In this document: positions 35,831 through 47,805 of the stretch, piece after piece | Position numbering within the stretch: position 1 is the first letter of the stretch | Layout of the letters: each line of letters begins with the position of its first letter | Source of the DNA: Chenopodium formosanum | Lineage: Eukaryota; Streptophyta; Magnoliopsida; Caryophyllales; Amaranthaceae | DNA length: 64,000 nucleotides | Assembly: GCA_024500155.1 (NCBI GenBank) | Contig: CM044880.1 | Location: 5,394,001 to 5,458,000, forward strand | Reading direction: 5' to 3' | Translations under genes and position numbers: made by a program | Notes under the pieces: model-generated | The model's input: only the letters and a program-made list of their open reading frames with translations | Database searches by the model: none | What the model was told of the DNA's origin: nothing

Positions 35831-38800
35831 TCACAGAAGGGTGTCTAAATACTGGCTTATTGTAGTGTACTTAAGGTGAGGGTATAACTTAGTTCCTTCC
35901 ACGCCACCAGATGCCTCGACATCAAAGTAGGTCTGATCCCCCTTCACAAAAGCAGAGTATATGAAGATAAGCTCCATGTTGTTTGGGTATTGGGTTTCTG
36001 CAACACAGAGGAATAGTTTTAGAGAAATCTATAAAGCCTATGGTATAAACCATACAGCATGCATCCCCCTTCTATTGAAGAATATAACAATACCATATTA
36101 TTGAAGAGTTTAAGTATTTTTTTTTTACGGAAATTTCACCAAATGCCACTGAGCAATTTAAAATTCACCAAATGCCATCGGACTTTTCAGAATTCACCAA
36201 ATGCCACCCAGTTTTTAAAAAATTCACCCAGTGTCATTAATGACCAACGGCCGTTAACTCCGTTAGTAATTAGGGGTTAATCATAACATGTGTCATGACA
36301 TAATTGGACCATTTATCTTAATTCATAAAAATTAAAAAAAAAAAAAAAAACAAAAAAGTTAAAAAAAAACAAAAAATTAAAAAAAATTCCCCAAAATTTT
36401 CCCACCCACCCCGACCACCGCCAAACACTAACCCCTCCCCCCATCTCGCCGGAAAACAGTCGGTCACCACCGGAACCACCAACAATCGGCCGACCGACCA
36501 TGTAACTCCCCACCTGACCCACCGCCGACCCCTAAAACCCCCACGCTGCTCGTCCCAACCCCAAAAACCACCTACACATCCGCCCCGACCCCAAAAACCA
36601 CCCATAAAAAGCCCCTCCTCCCTTTCCCCACCCTCAAAATCGGTCGTTTCGACGGTGGGAGAAGGAAGGAGGGGCTTTTTACCGGTGGTTATTAGGGTCG
36701 GGGCGGTTGTGTGGGTGGTTTTTAGGGTGAGTGATGCTCGTGTTTGCGGTTTTATGGGGTCGGGGTAGTTTGTGAGGGAGGTTTTGGGGGTCGGCGGTGG
36801 GTCAGGTGGGGAGCTACATGGTCGGCCGGCCGATTGTTGGTGGTTTCGGTGGTGATCGGCCGTTTTCTGGCGAGATGAGGGGAGGGGTTAGGGTTTGGCG
36901 GTGGTCGGGGTGGCTGGCAAAATTTTGAGGGTTTTTATTTTTATTTTTATTTTTTGTTTTTTATTATTTTTTGTATTTTTTTTAACTTTTTTTGTTTTTT
37001 TTTTTTTTAATTTTTATGAATTAAGATAAATGGTCCAATTATGTTATGACACGTGTCATGATTAACCCCTAATTACTAACGGAGTTAACGGCCGTTGGTC
37101 ATTAATGGCACTGGGTGAATTTTTTAAAAACTGGGTGACATTTGGTGAATTCTGAAAAGTCCGATGGCATTTGGTGAATTTTTAAATTGCTCAGTGGCAT
37201 TTGGTGAAATAGCCGTTTTTTTTAATCTTGGTCGCTCAAAGCTTCGGGAAATGATCAAGACATAGTTTACAAAGAAGAAAGTTACTACAAATTTTGAAGT
37301 TACTAGCTAATGCCATAGTTTCAAGAATTGAGAAATTGAGCTTCTTGGTTAAATCACAACACTACAAACCCCATACACTATACTCCTCCTGTCCCAAAAA
37401 ATTATACCTTCTTCAAAATAGTAGGCCGGTAAGGGGAGCTATAATAAAAATTTATTGTAGTTGGACAGTTTTGTCGTGGTATTTACTTACAATGCTAGAA
37501 AATGATATCAGATCTAAAGCAGCCTGTTTTATAGGGTCATTGGGAAAAACTTATATATATCGTTGTATAAGCATGAATAACACCTAGTGAAGGATAGTCA
37601 TGGTTAGAGCTGTCAAAAGTTAACCTGATCCGAAATACCAACTCAAATTCGATTATTAACCGACCCATATGAACCCAAAAAATGGTGACCCAAACCCGAC
37701 CTGAAACCAACCCTAAACCCGAGTTGACCCAAGTATGTGAGACTCGAACCCGAACATGAACCGACCAGGAGATGACCCAACCCGACTCGAATGTAACCCA
37801 TAAATTATTAACCTGAACTGAACCCGACTTGAACCGAAATTGACCCAAACTCGTTTTAACCTGACTTATTATTAACCTGAATTCAACCCGAACCTTTCCT
37901 AACCCGATCCGAATTTAACCCAACCGGTTACAAACCCAAACCGAAATCAACCCGACGTGTTATTGACCTGACCCAAATTTAACCCGACTTGTTATTGAAC
38001 CGACCCGAAATTTACCAGACTTATTACTAACCCGACCCAAAAATTCAACCCGATCTGTTACTAACCCGACTCGAAATCAACACGACTTGTTATTGACCCG
38101 ACCTAAATTCAACCCAAATTGTTCCTGACGAGATTTCAAATCACCTTAAATGCAATTTAGACCACATTATTATTGTTGATCAAAGCATTTTGTCTAAGGA
38201 GACCAAGTCGGTCCACGCCAGCAAAAGAAAGGAGCATCATCCTCAAATTTAAGAGTTAAATATAGTATATATTTGTAGTATGGTCAAAGGAGTTAATTAT
38301 CTTCCTAAATTATAAACTATAGTTCCCTAATATATTGCCATATATATTATAGTCAAAGAAAATAATTAGCTTGATAAAAATGATAATTATCTATTTATAA
38401 TTAGTTGAACTCGAATATGACCTGACTTGGAAATGACCCGACCTGCAAATTATTGACTTGATCATAACTTGACTAGACTCCGAGAATGACCCGACTTGGA
38501 AATGACTCAACCTAATTATAACTCGCAAATTATTGACTTGAACCGAACCCAACTTGAACCCGAGAATGTCCCGACTTGAAAATGACCCAACCTGATTATA
38601 ATCCGCAAATTATTGACTTGAACCGAACCCGACTCAAACCCGAGAATGACCCGATTCTAACCCGCAAATTATTGACTTGAACCGAACCCGAGAATTACCC
38701 TAACCCGTTTTAACCCGTGAAACCCAAATAAACCCGACCTATTACTCACCCGACCCGAAAGTAACCCGACCTAAACTCGACCCAAACCCGATAAGAAGCA

Positions 38801-41073
38801 TGACCCAAACCCGACTCGCATAGGTTATGGAATTAATCCGAATTAACCCGAATTAATCCCAATTTGCCTTTAAACGACCAATTTACCAGTTTATAGCTTG
38901 CACCAATTTTATTAATTCAAGCACGAACATTTATAACAACAAATAATGATTATATATATAGTTCCAAACAACATTATATGACCCCGAGATATATATCCCC
39001 TAAAATTTCAAAACTTTTCGTAACCGGGCCCCTGAACCTCCAAAATTTCTCAAAAAGTGTGGATATTAGCCTTCAATTTTGGAATTTTTTGACATTTTTT
39101 TTTGTACGAAAATAAAAATTGACAAAATGTTTACCATGGTCCCTAATACCCTCTGCAAGTCCAATTGGTAGGGTGGAACCATCCAATTTGTCTTGAAACA
39201 GTCAATTTAACGATTCACAATTTGAACCGATTTCATAAATTCAAGCCTAACACAAACACTTATGACAACATATAATGATCATATATGGTTCCATACAACA
39301 TTATATGACTCCGGGATGTATCCCCTAAAATCTAAAGTCTTTTCGACAACAGGCCCCGAAACCTCCCAAATTTCTCAAAATACGTGGATATTAGCCTTTA
39401 ATTTTGTAATTTTTTGACTTTTTTTCGCCCGAAAATAAAAATTGCCAAAATGTATACCATGATCCCTAATACCCTCTAGGAGTCCAATTGGGTGGGTGGA
39501 ACCATCCAATTTGCCTTTAAACGACCAATTTACAACTTGCACCGATTTCATTAATTCAAGCCTACCACGAACATTTATGACAACATATAATAATCACATA
39601 CGGTTCCAAACGGCATTATATGACACCAAAATGTATTCTTTGGAATTTCAAGACTTTTCGACACCGAGTCCCGAAACCTTCAAAATTTCGCAAAATACGT
39701 GGATATTAGTCTTTAATTTTGGAATTTTTTGACTATTTTCTCAAAAATAAAAATTGCCAAAATGTTTACCATGGTTCCTAATACCCTCCGTGTGTCCAAT
39801 TGGATGAGTGGAACCATCCAATTTGCCTTTTAAAGACCAATTTAATGGTTTACAACTTTCACCGATTTCATTAACTCAAGCCTACTACGAACATTTATGA
39901 CAACATATAATGATCATATATGGTTCCAAACGGCATTATATGACCCCGAGATGTATCCTCTATAATCTTAAGAATTTTCGATACCGGGCCTCGAAACCTC
40001 CAAAAATTTTCAAAAAGCGTGGATATTAGACTTAAATTTCGGAATTTTTTTACTTTTTTTTCGCCTGTAAATAAAAATTGCCGAAATGTTTACCATGGTA
40101 ACTAATACGATCCCGGAGTCCAATTAGGTGGGTGAAACCATTCAATTTGCCTTTAAATGGCTAATTAACCGGTTTACAACTTTCACCGATTTCATTAACT
40201 CAAGCCTCCTACGAACATTTATGACAACATATAATGATCATTTATGGTTTAAAAAAGTATTATATGACCCTGAGATGTACACCCTAAAATCTCAAATCTT
40301 TTCGACACCAGGTCCCGAAACCTAAAAAATTTCTCAAAACACGTGAATATTAACCTTCAATTTTTGGAATTTTTTTTGACTTTTTTCGCCCGTAAAAAAA
40401 AATAGCCGAAATGTTTACCATGGTCCCTAATACCCTCTGGGAGTCCAATAGGATGGGCAGAACCATCCATTTTGCCTTTAAACGGCCAATTTACCGGTTT
40501 ACAAGTTGCACCAATTTCATTAACTCAATCCTACCACGAACATTTATGACAACAAATAATGATCATAAATGGTTCCAAAAGACATTATACGACCCCGAGA
40601 TATATTCTTTAAAATCACAAGTATTTTCGACACCAAGTTCTGAAACCTCCAAAATTTCTCAAAAAACGTGGATATTAACCTTCAATTTTTGGAATTTTTT
40701 TGACTTTTTTCGCCTGTAAAAAAATATAGCCGAAATGTTTACCATGGTTCCTAATACCCTCCGGAGGTCCAATTGGGTAGGTGGAACCATCCAATTTGAC
40801 TTTAAACTACCAATTTACCGATTTACAAGTTAGAACCGATTTCATTAACTTAATCCTACCACAAACATTTATAACAACAAATAATGATCATAAATGGTTC
40901 CAAACCAACGTTACATGAAACGCGGGACATTTCAAAACTTGGTACGGGTGCGGGAACGTGGAACGTAGCCTTTAGAGTTCTCGGAACGTATGGTCATTTG
41001 TTTTATCAGTGCTTTGTAATTTATAATTTTATAGTTGATACTCCACTATTTACCATAAATTAATTATATATAC

Positions 41074-41115
<42 letters not shown>

Positions 41116-44100
41116 AAGAAAGAAAGATAAAGCTGGAAATTGCATTTAATGTATTGCTCAATTCCCATGGCTATACTTGTGTAGACAATTAAAAAAGAAA
41201 AAAAAAATAGGAAAAGAAGGGGACATTAGGACATAGGGGTCCACAATCTTTATTAGACTTGTTTTCTTATCAGTTATTAATCTTATCACTCTTCCATTCC
41301 ACAATTCTTCATCTCCTTCCCCATTGATGAAACATTGAAAGTCTTTTAAACTTTCAATTATACACGAAATTATAAACAAATGACAACCCAATTGTCACTC
41401 TTAGACTACAACTTAGATCGTACTACAACTGGGTTCTCCGTCGTCGACGAATTAGATCCGAACTGGAACGCATTAGTACCGCGTTTGGGTACGAACGTTC
41501 CGGTACGGGGAACGCGCTATCGTCCCGCGTTTCGGGTAACACTGTTCCAAACGACATTATATGACTCCGATATATATTCCCTAAAATCTTAAGTCTTTTC
41601 GACACCGGGTTCCGAAACCTCCAAAATTTCTCAAAAAAGGTGGATATTAGCCTTCAATTTTTGGAATTTTTTTTTGACTTTTTTCGCCCGTAAATAAAAA
41701 TAGCCGAAATGTTTACCATGGTCTGTAATACCCTCCGGGGGTCCAATTGGGTGGGTAGAACCATCCAATTTGCCTTTAAACGACCAATTCACCGGTTTAC
41801 AACTTGCACCGATTTTAGTAACTCAAGCCTACAACAAACATTCATGACAACAAATAATGATCGCATATGGTTCCAAATAACATTATATGACCCCGAGATG
41901 TATTCCCTAGAATTTCGAGAATTTTTTAGAAATCGGGCCCCGAAAACTTCAAAACTTCTCAAAAAGCGTGGACATTAGCCTTCAATTTTTGAATTTTTTT
42001 ACTTTATTTCGCCCGAAAATAAAAATGGACGAAGTGTTTACCATGGTCCTTAATACCGTCCGGGAGTCCCATTGGATGGGTGGAACCATCCAATTTGCCT
42101 TTAAACGACCAATTTACCGGTTTACAACTTGCACCGATTTCATTAACTCAAGCATACCACGAACATTTATGACAACAAATAATGATCATATATGGTTCCA
42201 AACAAAATTATATGACCCCAAGATGTATCCCCTAAAATTTCATGACTTTCCGACACCGAGCCTCGAAACCTCCAAAATTTCTTAAAAAGCGTGAATTTTA
42301 AGCTTCAATTTTGGAATTTTTTTACAATTTTTCGCCTGAAAATAAAAAATGCCGAAATTTTTACCATGGTCCCTAATACCCTCCGGGAGTCCAATTGTGT
42401 TGTTGGAACCATCCAATTTGCCTTTAAACGGCCAATTTAATTACCGGTTTACAACTTGCACGGATTTCATTAACTCAAGCCTACTACGAACATTTATGAC
42501 AACATATAATGATCATATATGGTTCCAAACGGCATTATATGACCCCGAGATGTATCCCCTAAAATATAAATACTTTTCTACACTGGGCCCCGAAACCTCT
42601 AAAATTTCTCAAAAAACGTGGATATTAGCCTTCAATTTTGAAATTTTTTTCATTTTTTTTGCCCGGAAATAAAAATTGCCGAAATATTTACCATGGTCCC
42701 TAATACACTCCGGGAGTTCAATTGGATGGGTGGAACCATCCAATTTGCCTTTAAACGACCAATTTACTGGTTTACAACTTGCACCGATTTCATTAATTCA
42801 AGTCTACCACGAACATTTATGACAACAAATAATATTCATATATGGTTCCACACGGCATAATATGACCCTGAGATGTATCCCATAGAATTTCAAGAATTTT
42901 CGACACCGGGCCCAGAAACCTCAAGAATTTCTCAAAAAATGTGGATATTAGCTTTCAATTTTGGAATTTTTTTGGCTTTTTTCGCCCGATTTTAAAAATT
43001 GCCGAAATGTTTACCATGGTCCCTAATACCCTCCAATATCCAATTGGGTGTATGGAACCATTCAATTTGCTTTAAAACTGTCAATTTACCGGTTTACAAC
43101 TTGCACCGATTTACCGGTTTACAATGACCAATTTAATTAACTTGCACCGAACCTGACTTGAACTGAAATTGACCCAAACCCGTTTTAACCCGTCAAAACC
43201 CGAATTTAACCCGACTTGTTACTAACCTGAATTCAACCCGACCCGTTCCTAACCCGACCCAAATTTAACCCAACCTGTTACAAACCCGACTCGAAATTAA
43301 CTCAATTTGTTATTGATGTGACCCAAATTCAACCCGACTTGTTATTGACCCGACCCGAATTTTAGTATTTTACCATATCTATTATTTACCCAACCTTAAA
43401 TGCAATTTAGACCACCTTATTATTGTTGATCAAAGCATTTTGTCCTGGAAGATCAAGTCCGGCAGGCCAACAAAAGAAAGCAGCATCATCCTCAAATTTA
43501 AGAGTTAAATATTGTATATATTTGTTGTATGGTCAAAGGAGATAATTATCTTCCTAAATTATTGAATATAGCTCCCTAGTATATTGCCAAATATATTACA
43601 GTCAAAGGAAATAATTAGCTTGTTAGAAATGATAATTATTAATATATTGTTAGTTAAACCTTGAACCCGAATATGACCTAACTTGGAAATGACCTGACCT
43701 GATTGTAACCTGCAAATTATTGACTTGAACATCACCAAACTTAAATCCGAGAATGACCCGACTTGGAAATGACCCAACCTGATTATAACCCCTAAGGGTT
43801 CGTTTGGCATTGTTGTGGTTTTCTGTTTTTTGGTTTTTTGTTTTTTAAAAGTATAGGATATATGTCCCATAATGAATCAAAAATTATTTAAACATATTAA
43901 AATTATAATAATTTTGAAAACTGACAACATAAAAGTGGAAACACCTTTTTCTTGTTTTCTGTTTTTGGTTTTTGGTTTTCAAAAAAACAGGAAACTGAAA
44001 ACCAAAAATGATGTCAAACAAGCCCTAAATTATTGACTTGAACCGAACTCGACTTGAACCCGAGAATGATCCGACTTGAAAATGACCCGACCTGATTATA

Positions 44101-47100
44101 ATCCGCAAATTATTGACTTGAACCGAACCCGACTCAAACCCGAGAATGACCCAACCTGATTTTAACCCGCAAATTATTGACTTGAACCAAACCCGACTCG
44201 AACCCGAGAATTACCATAACCCGTAAAAACCCGAATTAAACCCGGCCTATTGTTCACCCGACCCGAATGTTACCCAGCCTGTTATTAACCCGACCCAAAC
44301 CCGATTAGAAGTATGACCCGATGTGAACCGACTCAAGCATGACCCAACTCAAACCCGATTGGCATAGGTTATGGAATTAATCTAAATTGACCCAACTCGA
44401 GTTGACCCGACCCACCCTTTCCCGATCCAAGCCCGACCCGTTTACCCAAATTGACAGCTCTAGTCATGGTAGTGATGTAAAAATTCAAAAATGGTGAAGG
44501 ATAGCAGTGGATTTTTTTACTTAAATTCTTAGATTGTCTATATTAATCAAATGTGTCACATTATTTAGGGACGTGAGAGTGACTTATTTCAGTTTTGTTT
44601 CTCAGTATAACCATGAACAAGACCAGCAGAACAACACTTCATAAGTGAATTAACAAAAAGTCAAGAATCCGAAGCACTACAATACCTTTGATTTTGGTAA
44701 GGAGCTCTTCTTCTGAAACATATACTTTCTCTAATTCTTTCCCAATCTTACTTTCCCAAACACCGACCAGTTCGTTCATGGAGTAAACGTTACCTTCTGG
44801 TCTCAAATACATCGCCTTATTCAAGGTACGTGGATCATCCACTGCACTAATTGTAAAGGCAGCAACATCAATTTCTTTCACGAACACACCTATACATGAG
44901 AGTAAGAAAACAATTACTTCTTGCATTCTCGAAATTCCTAATAACAATACAATACAATATAATATCAATCTAGAAAATCTCTTATGCAGCCTATACAGGA
45001 TAAGACAAAGGAGCTGAACTGCAATTTGACAGACCTTTGACATTTCCATCTCCAAAGATTGTAATTTTGTCCCTTGGAGGAGCTTTAATCCCAGGTTGAA
45101 CCAAAGACGGGAGTAAATAGCTCATGAAGAAGTTGCAACAGATGTATGTGTATGGAATCTCTTCAGCTTCCACAAGCCGCCTTATTTCAGCTTTTCTTGA
45201 ATAAAAATTATGGTCCATACCAGATATTTGCACCTTGTCTGGATCTGATCCAAATTCCGAAGGAATGAATCTCTGTGAAATTATAGGACTGTTAAGGATA
45301 CAACATTGCATATAGAAGCATGATCTGGCATAAAAGTATAAAAAATTAGCACTCTTGGTCCAAGTACACTCTTATTTTTTTTGTCACATCATGACTCCAA
45401 TCACTGTATAGTCCCATGATCATATGATAGTTTGCGTTGTTCAGACTTCAGAACGATAGCTAAAAACAAATGTTATCCTAATTTCTATTTCATTTAGGAT
45501 GACTCGAACAGCAAGGGGTTTTTTCCTTTTGTTTTCCACTGATTTGGCACTAAGAAACTCGTGTTGAATGGGATATAGTTGATTTATGTATCGGATGGAA
45601 ATGCAACAAGACTATATTCTGTGTTCTAGCAGCGGTTTCCAACTTTCCATTTCCATGACAATGAGTAGGACCTCAAGTCATGGTAATATGGTAGGTCCTT
45701 ACATAATGATTGGCATGCAAAGAGTTTTTCATATTGATAAACTGGGAATTATATCAAAAAGACCTTAAAACCTTTTAATTCTCAAATAGAGTTCGTGACT
45801 AAACTGACATGAACCCTCATTAAGCTCTACCAAGCCAAACTTGATGTAGTGGTAAGCTTCTCATAACTAGAAGTCATTGGACCAGATCCTTCTAGCGATA
45901 CATTAAGGCCTTAAGGGTAGGGTTCCCTTGCATTGCCCTTGCCCTCAGGTCTGACCTTTAGGCTGAGCGAGGGGATCCATGAAGTGTACAGCTCTAACTA
46001 AGTCATTTACCTTACACCTTATCTATCCTAAATAAATCTTCATTGAATTCTAATCACACACAATTCTTCCCTGGAAAATAAACAAGGGATCCAATCATAT
46101 TAGGAATTACGTACTAATCAACTCAGATCTACTCTAAGCACAAGATTTGGAGAGCAATATGGAAATTGTGAGCAAGTGTGAATTAAACATATAGCCATGA
46201 GTCCATGACTTTTCTATTCACCTTTAAAAAATCTTGACAAATAATATTTAGATAAAGGTCAATAAGATTTATTGAACGCAAGTTCACTATAATTTCATAT
46301 AAGTTCAGGTAAGTTCAAAAGCTCATCTAAAGTTCGGATGAGGAAATACAAGTAAAAAGAACAACAACCTTTGTTACTGCTGAGTACATCCTAGTACAAC
46401 CACTATGCCACCACTATTATAAAATGCTCACCACAGTCACAAACAAAGCAATCACACTAATTAAACAAATCCAAAACAAGGATTAAAATAATTGTGATTA
46501 AGCATTAGAAAATTAACTCTACTAATTGTACGTGTTCTCAACTGCAATTAAATATACTTTTTCTCCACATCTAAATCATCATTTTCTCAATAGATGTAGA
46601 TTTGCATGTTTCCATGATCCCAGCAAACCTAATTAACAATTAAACAAAACAGCACGAAAACAATAATCTACTGTATCACATTATCTAAGTATCATAATTC
46701 AAACTACAAATAATTAATGAAAAAGAATTGACCTTTATACAACCAGCAAGTTTAATAGCACGAATCAAACTCTTCTGAGCAAGAACTTGCTTAGATGGGA
46801 TAGCACAAATTACAACATCCACTTTTTTCACTGCTTCAAGTAAACTCTCCTCATCTTCCAAAGAACCCTTCAACAAATATTATCAAAAATAAATAATTAA
46901 ATACAGAAATACCCACAAAAATTAATGAATTACCCAGAAATACCCAGAAATAATTAAGAAGAGGGAAGAAAAAAGACCTTAAAAAGAAGGGCACCAGCAT
47001 TTGAAAGAATTTGGAGTTTCTGAGATTTTAGAGGGTCGGAAAATGCTGTTTCTCTGATAAGAGCAAATGTAGTGTGGGATGCATCAATACTAGCTTTTGC

Positions 47101-47157
47101 GATTTGATAACCCAATTTCCCGGTTACTCCAATTATTAATATTCGGCTTTTCTCCAT
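35831..47157 (-). CDS. Isoflavone reductase-like NAD(P)H-dependent reductase with a transposon-filled 8.7 kb intron
   Basis: Minus-strand exons: 46978-47157, 46733-46867, 45035-45272, 44686-44889, 35831-35997. They give 307 aa with no stop. Exon lengths 180/135/238/204/167 mirror the neighbour's 183/135/238/204/167, so the two are tandem paralogues. The NADPH motif is GVTGKLG (residues 10-16). Also seen are VDVVICAIP, RFIPSEFGSD, SRKAEIRRLVEAEEIPYTYI, DDPRTLNKAMYLRPEGN and the end exon FVKGDQTYFDVEASGGVEGT. The last exon is easy to miss because intron 4 (35998-44685) holds a fold-back element and a 6.9 kb hAT composite. Splice sites of intron 4 (aaatcaaag|gtattg and tgttgcag|aaaccc) look normal. 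Divergence from the neighbour suggests another substrate, perhaps closer to the eugenol-synthase or lariciresinol-reductase side of the family; this is not decided. Confidence 0.85.
36128..37215. mobile_element. Large fold-back (Mutator-like) element in intron 4 of the second reductase gene
   Basis: Ends cggaaatttcaccaaatgcc and, inverted, cggctatttcaccaaatgcc. The arms stay complementary through the outer ~200 bp and, less perfectly, through the GC-rich inner part, so nearly the whole 1088 bp can fold on itself. Flanks are identical 9-mers tttttttta (36119-36127, 37216-37224), although in a T-rich context. No transposase. The inner GC-rich open frames on the minus strand are low-complexity. 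Confidence 0.75.
38862..43130 (+). repeat. Tandem satellite array, ~324-bp unit, about 11 copies
   Basis: The word 'taccatgg(t)' recurs at 39132, 39454, 39767, 40091, 40416, 40740, 41714, 42039, 42362, 42689 and 43012. Spacings are 313-327 bases once the 639-bp nested hAT and its 8-bp duplication are subtracted. Each unit runs from 'aatttgcctttaaacgacc' through 'gaacatttatgacaacatat', 'gacaccgggcc' and 'tttttcgcccg' to 'ggtggaaccatcc'. Copies differ by several percent. The ~60-100 codon frames that recur in each unit share wording only because the DNA repeats. Unit length is not a multiple of 3 and stops intervene, so I do not call genes. Confidence 0.92.
40906..41544. mobile_element. 639-bp hAT MITE nested in the satellite array
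   Basis: The left end caacgttacatgaaacgcgg and the reverse complement of the right end cagtgttacccgaaacgcgg form an inverted repeat of ~23 bp (about 19 matches). An exact 8-bp duplication ttccaaac (40898-40905, 41545-41552) interrupts one satellite unit. It contains a 36-base poly(A) tract (41078-41113) and GA-rich sequence. No transposase. Confidence 0.85.
43796..44025. mobile_element. 230-bp Tourist-like (PIF/Harbinger) MITE nested in the hAT composite
   Basis: Ends gggttcgtttggcattgttg and, inverted, gggcttgtttgacatcattt, flanked by TAA on both sides (43793-43795, 44026-44028). A 3-bp TAA/TTA duplication with GGG..GTTTGG termini fits Harbinger-type MITEs. It splits the right-hand 'aacccgacc' repeat tract. 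Confidence 0.75.
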
Positions 47158-47280
47158 TTTCCGGTTACCGGAAATATCATCACACTAATTTTGCCCTTTT
47201 AAAAGTTTTTCGATGGGGTTTTTAATTAAAAAGGTGTGTTTTGGCTTGCTCAAATCCATTCTTTTCTTACCAGACCTTAG

Positions 47281-47377
47281 TTTTTTTTTTTTGTTTTTTT
47301 CTATTTTAAAGAAAGCCACAAGGGCGGGTGATAAGTTTCGATCCCAATATCACTGGAAATTAGGAGCACTCTCATCG
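47281..47377 (-). mobile_element. Truncated SINE just upstream of the second reductase gene
   Basis: Poly-T followed by 'aagccacaagggcgggtgataa' and 'tcgatcccaatat' matches the middle and tail of the SINE at 29510-29636 in the same orientation. The tRNA-like 5' part is missing. Possible flanking repeats gaccttagttt/gactttagttt (one mismatch) suggest an old insertion. It ends ~124 bases before the start codon at 47157, so it may form part of the leader or promoter. Confidence 0.65.
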
Positions 47378-47703
47378 GACTTTAGTTTATGCCTCTAGAG
47401 TTTTAATATGTGATTAGCTTTTAATTTTATTATAGTAAAATGGTAATGTATGGGACATAGCATCATTAGCACATAGGGGAAGGCATACGGGAAATGTACA
47501 ATGAACTAATGAAGTAACCGTTAAAAATCTTTACCCACATGCCTACATGTATGATGCTCATTGTAAATATGTTATCGAGCACATGTTCTAAATTAGAGCT
47601 CTGCTCATATATATGAATATATCTATCAATAATATAACCACAAAAACTTTCATCTAGAGACTAGAGAATTAGAGATGGATGGAGTAACACCAAAAGAATA
47701 GTG

Positions 47704-47741
<38 letters not shown>

Positions 47742-47805
47742 AGATGTGGGAGTATTAATTATAATATTATTTACCGAAAATTAAAAAAAAAAAAAAAAAA
47801 AAAAA
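47704..47805 (+). repeat. Two long poly(A) tracts
   Basis: About 37 A at 47704-47740 and about 22 A near 47784-47805, separated by AT-rich DNA. They could be retroposon tails but no body could be assigned. The following ~280 bases (47806-48090) have balanced composition and open short frames on both strands, but nothing recognisable. Confidence 0.6.

Larger units (their letters stand above)
37605..44462. mobile_element. 6.86 kb non-autonomous hAT-type composite element carrying a satellite array
   Basis: Left end tagagctgtcaa and right end ttgacagctcta are perfect inverted repeats, flanked by an exact 8-bp duplication gtcatggt (37597-37604, 44463-44470), the hAT signature. Both subterminal parts consist of degenerate 'aacccgacccg' repeats (37620-38860, 43140-44450). 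Inside are two direct copies of a ~280-bp unique block (~38140-38420 and ~43390-43660) flanking the satellite array, plus nested elements. No transposase frame was seen, so movement would need enzyme from elsewhere. The intron context and intact exons suggest the host gene tolerates it. Confidence 0.88.

Noticed and set aside
36318..36605. Gly/Trp-rich minus-strand frames
   Set aside because: They lie in the GC-rich arm of a fold-back transposon and are low-complexity.
37620..38860. Degenerate AACCCGACC repeats considered as interstitial telomere or CRISPR-like array
   Set aside because: The unit is not the TTTAGGG telomere motif, spacing is irregular, there are no unique spacers, and the repeats sit at both ends of hAT elements.
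39496..42672. Series of similar 65-107-codon frames (sharing RFTTCTDFINSS-type wording)
   Set aside because: They recur because the DNA is a 324-bp satellite. The unit is not a multiple of 3 and stops occur in each copy, so they do not join into a protein.
45840..45990. Possible SINE-like segment in intron 2 of the second reductase gene
   Set aside because: A weak A-box-like word 'tagtggtaagc' is present but there is no convincing B-box, tail or target duplication.
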